From the NCBI GenBank assembly GCA_944382965.1, contig CALWOA010000001.1, positions 62,001-126,000 of the forward strand: 64,000 nt of DNA, read 5' to 3'. Source of the DNA: an uncultured Oscillospiraceae bacterium. Its GTDB lineage: Bacteria > Bacillota > Clostridia > Oscillospirales > Oscillospiraceae. This document shows, piece after piece, positions 16,770 through 25,510 of this stretch (positions are counted from its first letter, which is position 1; every line of letters begins with the position of its first letter). The position numbers were made by a program, and so were the translations under genes. The notes beneath the pieces were generated by a model. The model ran no database searches. It saw only the letters and a program-made list of their open reading frames with translations, and was not told the origin of the DNA.

Positions 16770-17225
16770 ATGATTCAGTTGGTAATGCTGTCAGATCGGA
16801 TTGGCATGATGCATGCGGCAATCATACACTCTGAAAGCTGGAAAGCGTCTCACAAAAATATATGCTCTGCGGAGTTCCTTGCGATCCATACACCAGAGCG
16901 CCAAAGGGATTATCTGGAATCCCAGATCGAAAAAGGAGCGCGGCTATATATGCTGCTTAACGAGAAACCTGTGGGAATTGTTACGGTTCGAGGCAATCTG
17001 ATTGAAAATCTGTATGTTCTGCCCAGGGAGCAAAATAAAGGATATGGCACGCGATTACTTGCCTTCGCAATGGAAAAATGCGTGGGATCTCCTGTTTTGT
17101 GGGTGCTTAGCACCAACGACAGAGCGAAGCGCTTCTATGAACGCCATGGTTTTCAGTCTACAGGAAACGTTGTGCATCACGCGGACGGCCTGTATGAAGA
17201 GGAACTTCGTCTGAATCAAAAGTAA
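16770..17225 (+). CDS. GNAT-family N-acetyltransferase
   Basis: The 151-residue protein has motif A VLPREQNKGYGTRLL and the C-terminal LWVLSTNDRAKRFYERHGF, both typical of GNAT enzymes. The start ATG was chosen 5 bp after GATGAGG; an in-frame ATG 24 bp upstream has a poorer site. Substrate unknown. It is not clearly related to the acetyltransferase at 15989 beyond the fold. Confidence 0.87.
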   Translation: MIQLVMLSDRIGMMHAAIIHSESWKASHKNICSAEFLAIHTPERQRDYLESQIEKGARLYMLLNEKPVGIVTVRGNLIENLYVLPREQNKGYGTRLLAFAMEKCVGSPVLWVLSTNDRAKRFYERHGFQSTGNVVHHADGLYEEELRLNQK

Positions 17226-17236
17226 ATACAAGTGAA

Positions 17237-17266
17237 AATCCCCCCTGCGAAAGCAGGGGGGATTGC
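17237..17266. terminator. Bidirectional terminator between convergent genes
   Basis: The 12-bp stem AATCCCCCCTGC/GCAGGGGGGATT with a GAAA loop separates the acetyltransferase gene from the convergent foldase gene. Confidence 0.85.
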
Positions 17267-17273
17267 GTTTGGA

Positions 17274-18917
17274 TTAGCCGCGGCTCAGAACCAGATCCTT
17301 GCGGATGTAGCTGGTGTTGCCTTCCGTCATGGGCAGGGCTTCCACGGTTTCGGTGAACCACTGGTTCACATCTTCGGTACGCAGCTCGGTCTCGATCTGG
17401 TAATCCCGATAGGTGTAGTCCGTGTTTCCAACAAAGTACATCACATGGTAGCCATAGGTGCTCTCAATGATGCCGGTGTCGCCGGGCTGATGATCATCCA
17501 GCGCCCACTCTTTGAAGCTGGTCACATAGTTGGAATCGGGGGAGATATTCTCGTACAGACCGCCGGTGGTGCCGTCGCCGTCATCGGACTTGGTGTTGGC
17601 CAGCTCTGCAAAGCTTTCCTCGGTGGCGTCACCAGCCTTCCACTCGGCCAGAATCTCCTCAGCGGTTTCCTTGGCAGCAGCCTTTTCCTCGTCGGAGTAG
17701 GTCACAGCGTTGGTAGTTTCATCGGTGGTACCGCCTTCGAAGGAGACCAGAATGTGGCGGATGTTGGACAGGGGGAAGTTGTTGTCGTTGCTGCCGGTGA
17801 AGTAAACCACATAGTAGCCGTTGACGGTTTCGGTCTCGTTGCCGTCTTCGTCGGTGGAAGTGGTGGTATTGGCAAAGTAGGACAGATCGCCTTCCTTGCG
17901 GCCCTCATCAGCCAGCCAGTCAGCATAGAGGGTATTCAGGGAGCTGTAGAGGGCATTGGTATAAACAGTGCTGGCGGCGTTTTCGGTTTCTGCGTTGATG
18001 GACAGATCGGCAATAGCAGCGTCCAGATCTTCAACAGAGGTAATATCCTTGCCGGTCAAAGCCTTGGCAGCCTCTTCCGCAGCGGCGATAGAAGCAGCGG
18101 TCTCTTCCTCAGAGTAGGTGGTGTTGCCCTCTTCGTCGGTGGTGCCGCCGGTGAGGAAACGGCTGGCTGCCAGGTAGTAGGCATTGTAGGAGAAGGAAGA
18201 GTAGGCGTTATAATTTTCTTCCTCAGCCGCCCGCAGATCGCTGTCCTCGTAGGTCAGGGACTCGGCGTAATGGTTCTGATAGGACTGAGCCAGCATGCTC
18301 AGCTCGCAGTACTTCTGGTAGCTTTCCAGGGTGGCGCCGCTTCCGTAAATGGCCTTCAGATACGCTTCGCCGTCGGAGTAGCCGTTCAGAGCTGCATAAA
18401 CATCCAGATTGGAAATGGTGGTCTGAATTGTGGCTTGATCCTCTTCCGGCAGGGTATAGCCAGCAGCCACGGCAGCGTCAGCCATGGCATAGGCAGCCTG
18501 AGCGCTGGTCTTGGCAGACTCCAGGAAGTCATCGGCCCAGGTGGCACCGGTTTCCTCGTTGGAGACCTGCTCGTCCAGGGGCTTGGTGGGGTCCAGACCA
18601 AACATAGTGGCGTAACTGCCATAAGCGGAATAGAAATTGTTTACGGCGTCCATGTAGAAGTAGTTCAGTTCAGCGTTGCTGAGCTCGTGATCTCCTACGG
18701 TCAGAGCCACCGTGTTTTTCTCCCGGATACCGCTGGAAGCGATGGTCTGTCTGACACCGACAAAAATCGCCACGATCAGCAGCAGTGCCATTACAACAAC
18801 AAAAGCGGTGGTGTAAAGGCTCACTTTCTTTGCTTCCTGCTGAGCGGAGAGCTGCTTTTCCGTCAGCTTGGCAGCGTCCTGCTCTTTGCGGAGCTTTTTC
18901 TTGTTGGATGCGCTCAT
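17274..18917 (-). CDS. Membrane-anchored parvulin-type peptidyl-prolyl isomerase (PrsA/SurA-like)
   Basis: The 547-residue protein has a charged cytoplasmic N-terminus, one membrane helix (about 34-56), a SurA-like N-terminal chaperone region and a PpiC/rotamase domain near the C-terminus. The rotamase domain carries IRHILVSFEGG, FAELANTKSDD, GGLYENI and the closing GYHVMYFVG. The central region is rich in Ala, Glu and Thr. It should help secreted proteins fold outside the membrane. The start follows AGAGG and a promoter lies at 18979-19007. Confidence 0.88.
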   Translation of the reverse strand: MSASNKKKLRKEQDAAKLTEKQLSAQQEAKKVSLYTTAFVVVMALLLIVAIFVGVRQTIASSGIREKNTVALTVGDHELSNAELNYFYMDAVNNFYSAYGSYATMFGLDPTKPLDEQVSNEETGATWADDFLESAKTSAQAAYAMADAAVAAGYTLPEEDQATIQTTISNLDVYAALNGYSDGEAYLKAIYGSGATLESYQKYCELSMLAQSYQNHYAESLTYEDSDLRAAEEENYNAYSSFSYNAYYLAASRFLTGGTTDEEGNTTYSEEETAASIAAAEEAAKALTGKDITSVEDLDAAIADLSINAETENAASTVYTNALYSSLNTLYADWLADEGRKEGDLSYFANTTTSTDEDGNETETVNGYYVVYFTGSNDNNFPLSNIRHILVSFEGGTTDETTNAVTYSDEEKAAAKETAEEILAEWKAGDATEESFAELANTKSDDGDGTTGGLYENISPDSNYVTSFKEWALDDHQPGDTGIIESTYGYHVMYFVGNTDYTYRDYQIETELRTEDVNQWFTETVEALPMTEGNTSYIRKDLVLSRG

Positions 18918-18978
18918 GTGATCATATCCTCTCGTTTGTCTCAATGGTGTTCTTTGCGAAAATTGCATAGACCTGTGT

Positions 18979-19007
18979 ATTATAACCCATCTATTCCAGG
19001 GTTTCAA
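18979..19007 (-). promoter_or_regulatory. Promoter of the parvulin foldase gene
   Basis: On the minus strand, a -35 TTGAAA (19002-19007) and -10 TATAAT (18979-18984) are 17 bp apart. Confidence 0.8.
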
Positions 19008-19084
19008 GGGGGAATTTCCCGCTTTTTGGCGAATAACAAAAAATTTACACTTCATCTTTGGGGTGTGGAAGCTGCCCGGAGCAT

Positions 19085-19330
19085 AAAAAAGCCTGAGGAA
19101 CCGAAGTTCCCCAGGCACCCGCTTTAGCCGTCACGCATCCAATTATGACCTGCACGAAAAGGCAGGTGGGATGCCGCTCCTGACCATTACTGCTCCCAAC
19201 ATCCATTTACCGTCGAGGCGGAAACGGGAGGTCTGCAAACAGGCCAGGAAGTCTAACGTCCCTATTTAAAAATGTGGGTCCAAAAGGACACGCCACGCAC
19301 CAAGCAGGAAATAAACCATAAGGAAAACAC
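19085..19330 (-). ncRNA. Structured non-coding RNA, candidate 6S RNA
   Basis: No reading frame fills this stretch. On the minus strand it ends in a classic terminator: a stem of GCCTG and GGAAC segments around a TTCG loop (19091-19116) followed by six T (19085-19090). Inside are further hairpins: ACCTGC/GCAGGT, CTCCC/GGGAG and CCG/CGG. A region near the 5' end (TTCCTGCTTGGTGCGTGG) resembles, from memory, the 5' part of Firmicutes 6S RNA. The motifs of tmRNA, RNase P and SRP RNA are absent. The 5' end is uncertain; a weak promoter (TTGCGG, 17 bp, TTTATT) lies near 19290-19320. Confidence 0.5.
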
Positions 19331-19338
19331 AGCCGCAA

Positions 19339-19620
19339 TCAGGCCTCGTCGCCATCCTCTTCATAAAGGGCATCCATGATCAGATCATACACTGCTTCCA
19401 GTTCGTCCTGATCTTCAATGGCACACAGGATCGGTTCTCCGTCCTCTTCTATGGACTTGAGAATGCTGACTTCCAACTGCAGGGCGTCCTGACTTTCCGC
19501 CGCTGGAATCACAGCCATATAGGTATTGCCGTTATATTCCAGAGTACTCAGAACTTCCAATTCATATTCGGTACCATCCTCGTCGGTGATGGTAATGAAG
19601 TCAGACCCATACTGATCCAT
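19339..19620 (-). CDS. DUF1292 family protein
   Basis: This acidic 93-residue protein has the DUF1292 pattern: DFITITDEDGTEYELEVLST, then YMAVIPA and a C-terminal acidic helix. The start is at the ATG after GGAGG. Function unknown; members are small cytoplasmic proteins common in Firmicutes, often near Holliday-junction resolvase and mltG genes. Here it lies just upstream of the structured RNA at 19085-19330. Confidence 0.8.
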   Translation of the reverse strand: MDQYGSDFITITDEDGTEYELEVLSTLEYNGNTYMAVIPAAESQDALQLEVSILKSIEEDGEPILCAIEDQDELEAVYDLIMDALYEEDGDEA

Positions 19621-19713
19621 GGTGTAATCCTCCGATGCTTTGCATGCCTTTATTTTAATGCCTGACAGGAGGAAAATCAAGAGGGAATTTTGTATAGAAT
19701 CTGCCGGGTATTT

Positions 19714-19938
19714 TTATGAAAGGTAATCCTCCAGCAGCTGCTGCAGCTGACGGTCATTGCGCACGACAATGCCTTTTTCCAAGGCGGCCTGATCTTCTGC
19801 TGGAAGGGAAGCGACGGTATTGGGGAAAATTTGCCGGGGTTCGTCCTTTCCCTTGTCGAACAGGGCCACATATCCTTTCCAGGTTCCCAGCACCACATAC
19901 AGCGCCAGGAATATAGAGAAAACCTTCTTCCGTACCAT
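19714..19938 (-). CDS. Small membrane protein with BofC C-terminal-like domain
   Basis: The 74-residue protein has an N-terminal membrane helix or signal (residues 5-22) and a short outside domain with GYVALFD, ASLPAEDQAALEKGI and a QLQQLLEDYLS ending. This matches, by eye, the C-terminal domain of BofC-like proteins, which bypass forespore control in sporulation. The full BofC is longer, so this is a minimal version. TAGGAGG lies 10 bp ahead of the ATG. It is divergent from the PBP gene. Confidence 0.6.
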   Translation of the reverse strand: MVRKKVFSIFLALYVVLGTWKGYVALFDKGKDEPRQIFPNTVASLPAEDQAALEKGIVVRNDRQLQQLLEDYLS

Positions 19939-20024
19939 GTTTTTTCGCCTCCTATGGGGCTAGTGTTTCCCAGATTTTAATCTTTATTAATAAATTGGGT
20001 CTTTCGTTTTAAGATTGGGTATGC

Positions 20025-20030
20025 TATAAT
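20025..20030 (+). promoter_or_regulatory. Extended -10 promoter of the PBP1A gene
   Basis: TGC-TATAAT (20022-20030) is a good extended -10 element; the -35 region (TTTCGT at 20002) is poor. A small hairpin ATGCCC/GGGCAT lies in the leader (20054-20070). Confidence 0.6.
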
Positions 20031-20137
20031 CGTATGCGTATTGCTATGCCAACATGCCCAATTCGGGCATCTTTGCATACCCGCTGCAATTTTGATTTAC
20101 TACAAAGCCGATGGCTGATTCGTTGGAGGTTACCCCT

Positions 20138-22867
20138 ATGGCAAATGATAAAAACTTTAAAAGGAGAATGCGCAAGCTCCGTCAGGAGTGGAATCCCCAT
20201 TGGCTGCTGAAACTTGCCTATGCGGCAGTCAGTGCGGCGCTGTCTTTACTGAAGATTGCGATTGGTGCCGCGGCCACGGTATTGCTGATCGTGCTGATCT
20301 GCGGTACGGTTTTTGTTGGGACGTTGGGCGATTATCTTCAGGAGGATATTTTGACCTCCGCATCGGATTGGTCTCTGGAAGACTACGACCTGGAACGGAC
20401 TTCCTTTATTTATTATGTGGATAACAATGGCGATATTCAGCAGCTTCAGCAGATCTACACCACCACGGATCGCCAGTGGGCATCCCTGGACGAAATTCCC
20501 CAGGCTCTGGTGGATGCAGCTGTAGCCATTGAGGACAAGCGTTTCTATGAGCATCAGGGTGTGGACTGGATTACTACGGTCAAGGCGTGCCTGAATATGT
20601 TCTTCGGCGGCGATGAGCAGTTCGGCGGTTCCACCATTACCCAGCAGTTTATCAAGAACCATACCGGTGAAAAAAGCGTCACCGTACAGCGTAAGGTTAT
20701 GGAAATTTTCCGTGCCCAGCTGTTTGAACGGGAATACGACAAAGATCTGATCATGGAGTATTATCTCAACGAGATCTATCTGGGCCGGGGCTGCTACGGT
20801 GTCAAGAGCGCAGCAGCTGAGTATTTCGGAAAAGAACTGCAGAACCTGACCGTTGCCGAATGCGCCAGCCTGATCAGCATTACCAATAACCCCTCTTTGT
20901 TCAACCCCTATTCTATCAGTGTCTTTGAATACAAAGGAGAAGAGCGGGACGGCGCCGGGCGTAACCGTTACCGTCAGCTCAATGTCTTAAGCGAAATGCA
21001 CCAGCAGGGATATCTGACTGACGAGGAGTATGAAGAAGCCGTTGCTCAGGAAATGATCTTCAAGGAAGGCATTGCTGACGAAGACCGCTGGACGGTCTGT
21101 GAAAATCCGGAGTGCGGCTTCGAAGGAATCCGCAGTCAATTTACCGGTGAAGACGGCGCGTATTATTGCCCCGTTTGCGGAAATCTGACCTCTGTCAGCA
21201 CCAATGCTTCCCAGCACATTTATTCCTGGTTTGTTGATGCGGTCATTATCGACTTTGCCTCCTATCTGGCGGAACAGGACGGAAAGAATTGGGACGACCT
21301 GGAAGAGACCACCAGAAACGTCTATCTCGAGCGCATCCAGAAGGGCGGCTACCACATTTATACCACACTGGATATGGATGTGCAGAAGCAGGTTGACGCA
21401 ATCTACGGCAACCTGGACAACATTCCCGGCACCAACAGCAACCAGCAGCTTCAGTCTGCCATTGTTGTCATTGACAACACCACCGGTGACGTGGTGGCCC
21501 TGGCTGGCGGCGTGGGAGAAAAGGATACCTTCATGGGCTACAACCGGGCAACCCAGGCGAAGCTCCAGACCGGTTCTGCCCAGAAGCCGGTGTCTGTTTA
21601 TGCTCCTGCTTTTGAATCCGGCAAGGTAACGCCGGCAACGGTTTTCAAGGATTTGCCGGTGACCTATGACGGCGGCAACTGGCCCAAGAACGACAACCGT
21701 CAGTATCAGTACGCCAGAACGGTTTACCAAGGCATTGTATCTTCCGTCAATACCATCTCCGTACGAACTTTGAACGAAATCGGTGCAGAGTACGGTTATA
21801 GTTTTGCCAAGTACAATTTCGGTCAGGAGCATTTGGTGGAGGAGTATCCCGGAGCCGACGGTACTACCAAGTCCGACGTAGGTCCGGCACCTCTGGCACT
21901 GGGTGCTTTGACGGTGGGCTCCACCGTTCAGGAAATGTCTGCTGCTTATGCCACCTTTGCAAACCATGGTGTTTATCGGGAACCCCGACTTTACACCAAG
22001 GTTTATAACAGTGACGGACAGTTGGTGGTGGACAATACCCAGGATTCCCGGCAGATTCTCAGTGAGAAAACTGTGGATTATGTCAACTATTGTCTCTACA
22101 ATGCGGCAAACCATGGTACTGGCGGCGCTGCGATCTTTGGCGGTCAGTCCATTGCCGGTAAAACCGGCACGACCTCGTCCAACCGTGACCGCTGGTTCTG
22201 TGGCTATACAACCCACTATACAGCGGCTGTTTGGGTGGGCTATGACCAGCCTGAGCAGATTCACCTGGGCACCAACCCAGCCGCTCAGATGTGGAAAAAG
22301 GTAATGCAGCCGATCCACGAAGGCTTGCCCAATGAGGCGCTGTACAATGGCAATGCGTTCCGCACCGTGGCGGTTTGCCTGGATTCCGGACTGCTGGCCA
22401 CCGATGCCTGCCGCAGCGACGTGCGGGGAATTGACCGGGTGGTTTATGTCAATGTATATCCCGGTGATGAGCCCCAGGGTACCTGCGATAAGCATGTGAA
22501 GATGGAGTACTGTATCAGCGGCGGCGGTGTGGCAACGGATTATTGCTCTATGTTCCCGGACGCTGAAGTGGCATCCCGTTCTCTGGTGAAGCTGAACAGC
22601 GGTGAGGTCGATGAAATCCGCAGCGCCATTGGTGTGGGATTGAACGGCGTTTACGCATCCGATGGCTATGTCTATTACCAGGACGGTGACTGGCACGGAT
22701 TCAGCGGCAATTATGGGGGCAATGACCAACCCTATCTGGTGTGCCCCATTCATAACCAGGACAGCTGGCTGGAACACGAGGAGAATCAGCCACCAGAAGA
22801 GGGTGGAGAGGATATTTCTGGTGAAAATCCGGATGATGATTACTGGGAAGGCGACTACGACGGTTAA
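20138..22867 (+). CDS. Class A penicillin-binding protein (PBP1A-type) with a four-cysteine insert
   Basis: The 909-residue bifunctional enzyme has a cytoplasmic N-terminus, a membrane helix (about 38-62), a GT51 glycosyltransferase domain (about 85-260; catalytic Glu132 in AIEDKRFYEH, then GGSTITQQ) and a transpeptidase domain with Ser480 in GSAQKP, SVN in IVSSVNT and KTGTTS near residue 675. It polymerises and cross-links peptidoglycan. Between the two domains is a segment with cysteines 321, 326, 344 and 347 (CENPEC and CPVC), which looks like a zinc ribbon. The C-terminal tail is acidic. The start follows TTGGAGGT; an in-frame ATG upstream lacks such a site. Confidence 0.93.
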   Translation: MANDKNFKRRMRKLRQEWNPHWLLKLAYAAVSAALSLLKIAIGAAATVLLIVLICGTVFVGTLGDYLQEDILTSASDWSLEDYDLERTSFIYYVDNNGDIQQLQQIYTTTDRQWASLDEIPQALVDAAVAIEDKRFYEHQGVDWITTVKACLNMFFGGDEQFGGSTITQQFIKNHTGEKSVTVQRKVMEIFRAQLFEREYDKDLIMEYYLNEIYLGRGCYGVKSAAAEYFGKELQNLTVAECASLISITNNPSLFNPYSISVFEYKGEERDGAGRNRYRQLNVLSEMHQQGYLTDEEYEEAVAQEMIFKEGIADEDRWTVCENPECGFEGIRSQFTGEDGAYYCPVCGNLTSVSTNASQHIYSWFVDAVIIDFASYLAEQDGKNWDDLEETTRNVYLERIQKGGYHIYTTLDMDVQKQVDAIYGNLDNIPGTNSNQQLQSAIVVIDNTTGDVVALAGGVGEKDTFMGYNRATQAKLQTGSAQKPVSVYAPAFESGKVTPATVFKDLPVTYDGGNWPKNDNRQYQYARTVYQGIVSSVNTISVRTLNEIGAEYGYSFAKYNFGQEHLVEEYPGADGTTKSDVGPAPLALGALTVGSTVQEMSAAYATFANHGVYREPRLYTKVYNSDGQLVVDNTQDSRQILSEKTVDYVNYCLYNAANHGTGGAAIFGGQSIAGKTGTTSSNRDRWFCGYTTHYTAAVWVGYDQPEQIHLGTNPAAQMWKKVMQPIHEGLPNEALYNGNAFRTVAVCLDSGLLATDACRSDVRGIDRVVYVNVYPGDEPQGTCDKHVKMEYCISGGGVATDYCSMFPDAEVASRSLVKLNSGEVDEIRSAIGVGLNGVYASDGYVYYQDGDWHGFSGNYGGNDQPYLVCPIHNQDSWLEHEENQPPEEGGEDISGENPDDDYWEGDYDG

Positions 22868-22898
22868 TGTCGATATAGAAGTAGAAGGAGGAAGCCCA

Positions 22899-23765
22899 AT
22901 GCTTTGGATTTCCGATGAATGGAAAGACTACGAAGTTCTGGACACGTCCAACGGGGAACGTCTGGAACGCTGGGGAAAGTATATTCTTGTACGCCCAGAT
23001 CCTCAGGTAATCTGGAATACCCCGCGCACCGCGCCGGAATGGAAGCGTTATGATGCCCGGTATCTTCGCTCCAATACCGGCGGCGGACATTGGACGGATC
23101 ACAATCTGCCGGATCGGTGGCAGATTCGATATAAGGATTATCTGACCTTTCATGTGAAACCCATGAATTTCAAACACACCGGTGTTTTTCCGGAACAGGC
23201 AGCCAACTGGGATTTCATCCGGGACAAGGTTGCCTCTGCCGGTCGTCCGGTGCGGGTGCTGAACCTGTTTGCCTATTCCGGCGGTGCTACGCTGGCGGCA
23301 GCGGCTGGAGGCGCGGAGGTGTTCCATGTGGACGCCTCCAAGGGCATGGTTGCCTGGGCCAAGGAAAATGCAGTTGCATCGGGTCTGGACAAATGTCCCA
23401 TTCACTGGATGGTGGACGACTGCGCCAAGTTCATCCAGCGGGAAATTCGCCGGGGACGACGCTACGATGGCATCATCATGGACCCGCCCAGCTATGGACG
23501 GGGCCCCAGCGGTGAAATCTGGAAAATGGAAACCAGCTTCTATCCCTTCCTGCAGGAAGTGGTGAAGGTGCTTTCTGATGATCCGCTGTTTGTTATCATC
23601 AATTCCTATACCACGGGACTGGCACCCTCAGCGGTTGCTTATGCTTCCGACGTGGTATTTGGCGCAAAACACGGCGGCACTACTGCGGCAGGGGAACTGG
23701 GACTGCCGGTGAAACAGTCCGGCCTGATTCTTCCCTGCGGCGCCACCGGCCGCTGGACGCCCTGA
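22899..23765 (+). CDS. Class I SAM-dependent rRNA methyltransferase (RlmI/RlmK-like)
   Basis: The 288-residue protein shows the SAM-binding motif VLNLFAYSGGATLAAAAGG, acidic loop VFHVDASKGMV, DDCAKFI and the catalytic motif IIMDPPSYGRG. This set matches the RlmI-like large-subunit rRNA cytosine/guanine methyltransferases without the usual N-terminal PUA domain. AAGGAGG precedes the ATG. It lies 31 bp after the PBP gene and 13 bp before ecfA1, so it may be co-transcribed with both. The exact target base is not known. Confidence 0.85.
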   Translation: MLWISDEWKDYEVLDTSNGERLERWGKYILVRPDPQVIWNTPRTAPEWKRYDARYLRSNTGGGHWTDHNLPDRWQIRYKDYLTFHVKPMNFKHTGVFPEQAANWDFIRDKVASAGRPVRVLNLFAYSGGATLAAAAGGAEVFHVDASKGMVAWAKENAVASGLDKCPIHWMVDDCAKFIQREIRRGRRYDGIIMDPPSYGRGPSGEIWKMETSFYPFLQEVVKVLSDDPLFVIINSYTTGLAPSAVAYASDVVFGAKHGGTTAAGELGLPVKQSGLILPCGATGRWTP

Positions 23766-23778
23766 TGGAGGGATTGCG

Positions 23779-24627
23779 TTGAAAGAGATCATTTCTGTGC
23801 AGCATCTGGCTTATACCTACCCTGGGGTGGACGACACCCCGGGGATTCCGGTATTTGAGGATATGAATTTAACCATCCAGGAAGGCAGCTTTGTTGCCAT
23901 TCTGGGAACAAATGGCTGCGGAAAATCCACACTGGCAAAGCATTTTAATTCCATCCTTCTGCCCAGCGGCGGAAAAGTCTACGTCTGCGGCATTGATACC
24001 TCCAATGAAGAGCGGATTATGACCGTTCGCCGGAATGTGGGCATGGTTTTCCAGAATCCGGATAACCAGATTGTTGCCAACGTGGTGGAAGAAGATGTGG
24101 CCTTCGGCCCGGAGAATCTGGGTGTTGCCAGCCCGGAAATCCGCAATCGGGTGGACCGGGCGCTGAAACAGGTGGGAATGTACGAGTATCGGGAACATGC
24201 CCCCCATCTTCTGTCCGGCGGACAGAAGCAGCGCATTGCCATTGCCGGTGTTATTGCCATGGAGCCCAAATGCATTGTGCTGGACGAACCCACCGCCATG
24301 CTGGACCCCAGAGGCCGCCGGGAGGTTATGGAGACCATCGGACGGCTGAACCGGGAAAAGGGAATTACGGTGGTGCTGATTACACACCATATGGACGAAG
24401 CAGCCCAGTGTCAGCGGGTTGTTGTGCTGCATAAGGGCAAAGTTGTCACCGATGGAAGCCCCAGAGAGGTTTTCTCCCAGGTCGAGCTGCTGCACGACAT
24501 TGGTCTTGCAGCGCCGGAAAGTGTGGAACTTTGCTGGGCACTGAACAAACAGGGCTTTGATCTGCCCCTGGACAGACTGAATCCGGAAGAATGCGCGCAG
24601 GCACTTTATGACGCGGTAAAGGCCTGA
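23779..24627 (+). CDS. ecfA1: Energy-coupling factor transporter ATPase EcfA1
   Basis: The 282-residue ABC ATPase starts at TTG after GGAGGG. It has Walker A GTNGCGKST, signature LLSGGQKQR, Walker B CIVLDEPTAMLD and the H-loop ITHH. It pairs with EcfA2 and EcfT to drive vitamin and cofactor uptake through separate S components. The order ecfA1-ecfA2-ecfT-truA is the standard Firmicutes module, although here no ribosomal protein genes lie upstream. Confidence 0.95.
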   Translation: MKEIISVQHLAYTYPGVDDTPGIPVFEDMNLTIQEGSFVAILGTNGCGKSTLAKHFNSILLPSGGKVYVCGIDTSNEERIMTVRRNVGMVFQNPDNQIVANVVEEDVAFGPENLGVASPEIRNRVDRALKQVGMYEYREHAPHLLSGGQKQRIAIAGVIAMEPKCIVLDEPTAMLDPRGRREVMETIGRLNREKGITVVLITHHMDEAAQCQRVVVLHKGKVVTDGSPREVFSQVELLHDIGLAAPESVELCWALNKQGFDLPLDRLNPEECAQALYDAVKA

Positions 24628-24646
24628 CCCGCTGGGAGGAATTTGA

Positions 24647-25510
24647 TTGGAACCTATTCTTGAGATAAAGAATTTGAACTATGTTTACAGCGCCGGAACG
24701 CCCTTTGAGCATAAGGCGCTGGAAAATGTCTCTTTCCGGGTAAACCGGGGAGAATTTATCGGTATTATCGGACATACCGGTTCGGGAAAATCCACCCTGA
24801 TGCAGCAGCTCAACGGCCTGCTGAAACCCTCCTCCGGCTCTGTGATTCTGGACGGACAGGACATCTGGTCGGATAAGAAATTGACCCGCCAAGCCCGGTT
24901 CCGTGTCGGGCTGGTGTTCCAGTACCCGGAATACCAGCTGTTTGAGGAAACGGTTTACCGGGATATTGCCTTTGGTCCCAAAAACATGGGCCTTTCCCAG
25001 GAGGAAGTGGACCGCCGGGTAAGAGAGGCGGCTGCCTGTGTTGGCCTGACAGAGAAACAGCTGGAGGTATCTCCTTTTGACCTGTCAGGCGGACAGAAAC
25101 GCCGTGTCGCCATTGCCGGTGTGATTGCCATGGAGCCGGAAGTGCTGATTCTGGATGAACCTACGGCCGGTCTGGACCCCATGGGCAGAGCAGAGATCCT
25201 GGGCAATATTGAAGCCTACCGCAAATCCCGGAATGCCACCGTTATGATGGTGTCCCACTCCATGGAAGACGTGGCACGGCTGACTGATCGGCTGCTGGTT
25301 ATGAACGGGTCTCACCTGGTGATGGACGGAACTCCTGCCGAGGTGTTTGTCCATGCCCAGGAGCTTTTGGATATGGGCCTGAACATCCCCCAGGTAACCC
25401 AAGTGTTCTTGCACCTGAAACAGATGGGGCTGGATGTGCCCAATGTATATACCATCGATCAGGCCGTGGATGTGCTGAAACGGCTGAAAGGGGGCGCTGC
25501 GGTATGCTGA
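24647..25510 (+). CDS. ecfA2: Energy-coupling factor transporter ATPase EcfA2
   Basis: The 287-residue ABC ATPase starts at TTG after GGGAGGA. It has Walker A GHTGSGKST, signature DLSGGQKRR, Walker B LILDEPTAGLD and H-loop VSHS. It forms a heterodimer with EcfA1. Its last codons overlap the start of ecfT by 7 bp. Confidence 0.95.
   Translation: MEPILEIKNLNYVYSAGTPFEHKALENVSFRVNRGEFIGIIGHTGSGKSTLMQQLNGLLKPSSGSVILDGQDIWSDKKLTRQARFRVGLVFQYPEYQLFEETVYRDIAFGPKNMGLSQEEVDRRVREAAACVGLTEKQLEVSPFDLSGGQKRRVAIAGVIAMEPEVLILDEPTAGLDPMGRAEILGNIEAYRKSRNATVMMVSHSMEDVARLTDRLLVMNGSHLVMDGTPAEVFVHAQELLDMGLNIPQVTQVFLHLKQMGLDVPNVYTIDQAVDVLKRLKGGAAVC

Noticed and set aside
19085-19330. SRP RNA, tmRNA or RNase P RNA
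   Set aside because: The GGAAGGAAGCAGC-type SRP loop, the tmRNA tRNA-like ends with CCA and the GAGGAAAGTCC motif of RNase P are all missing.
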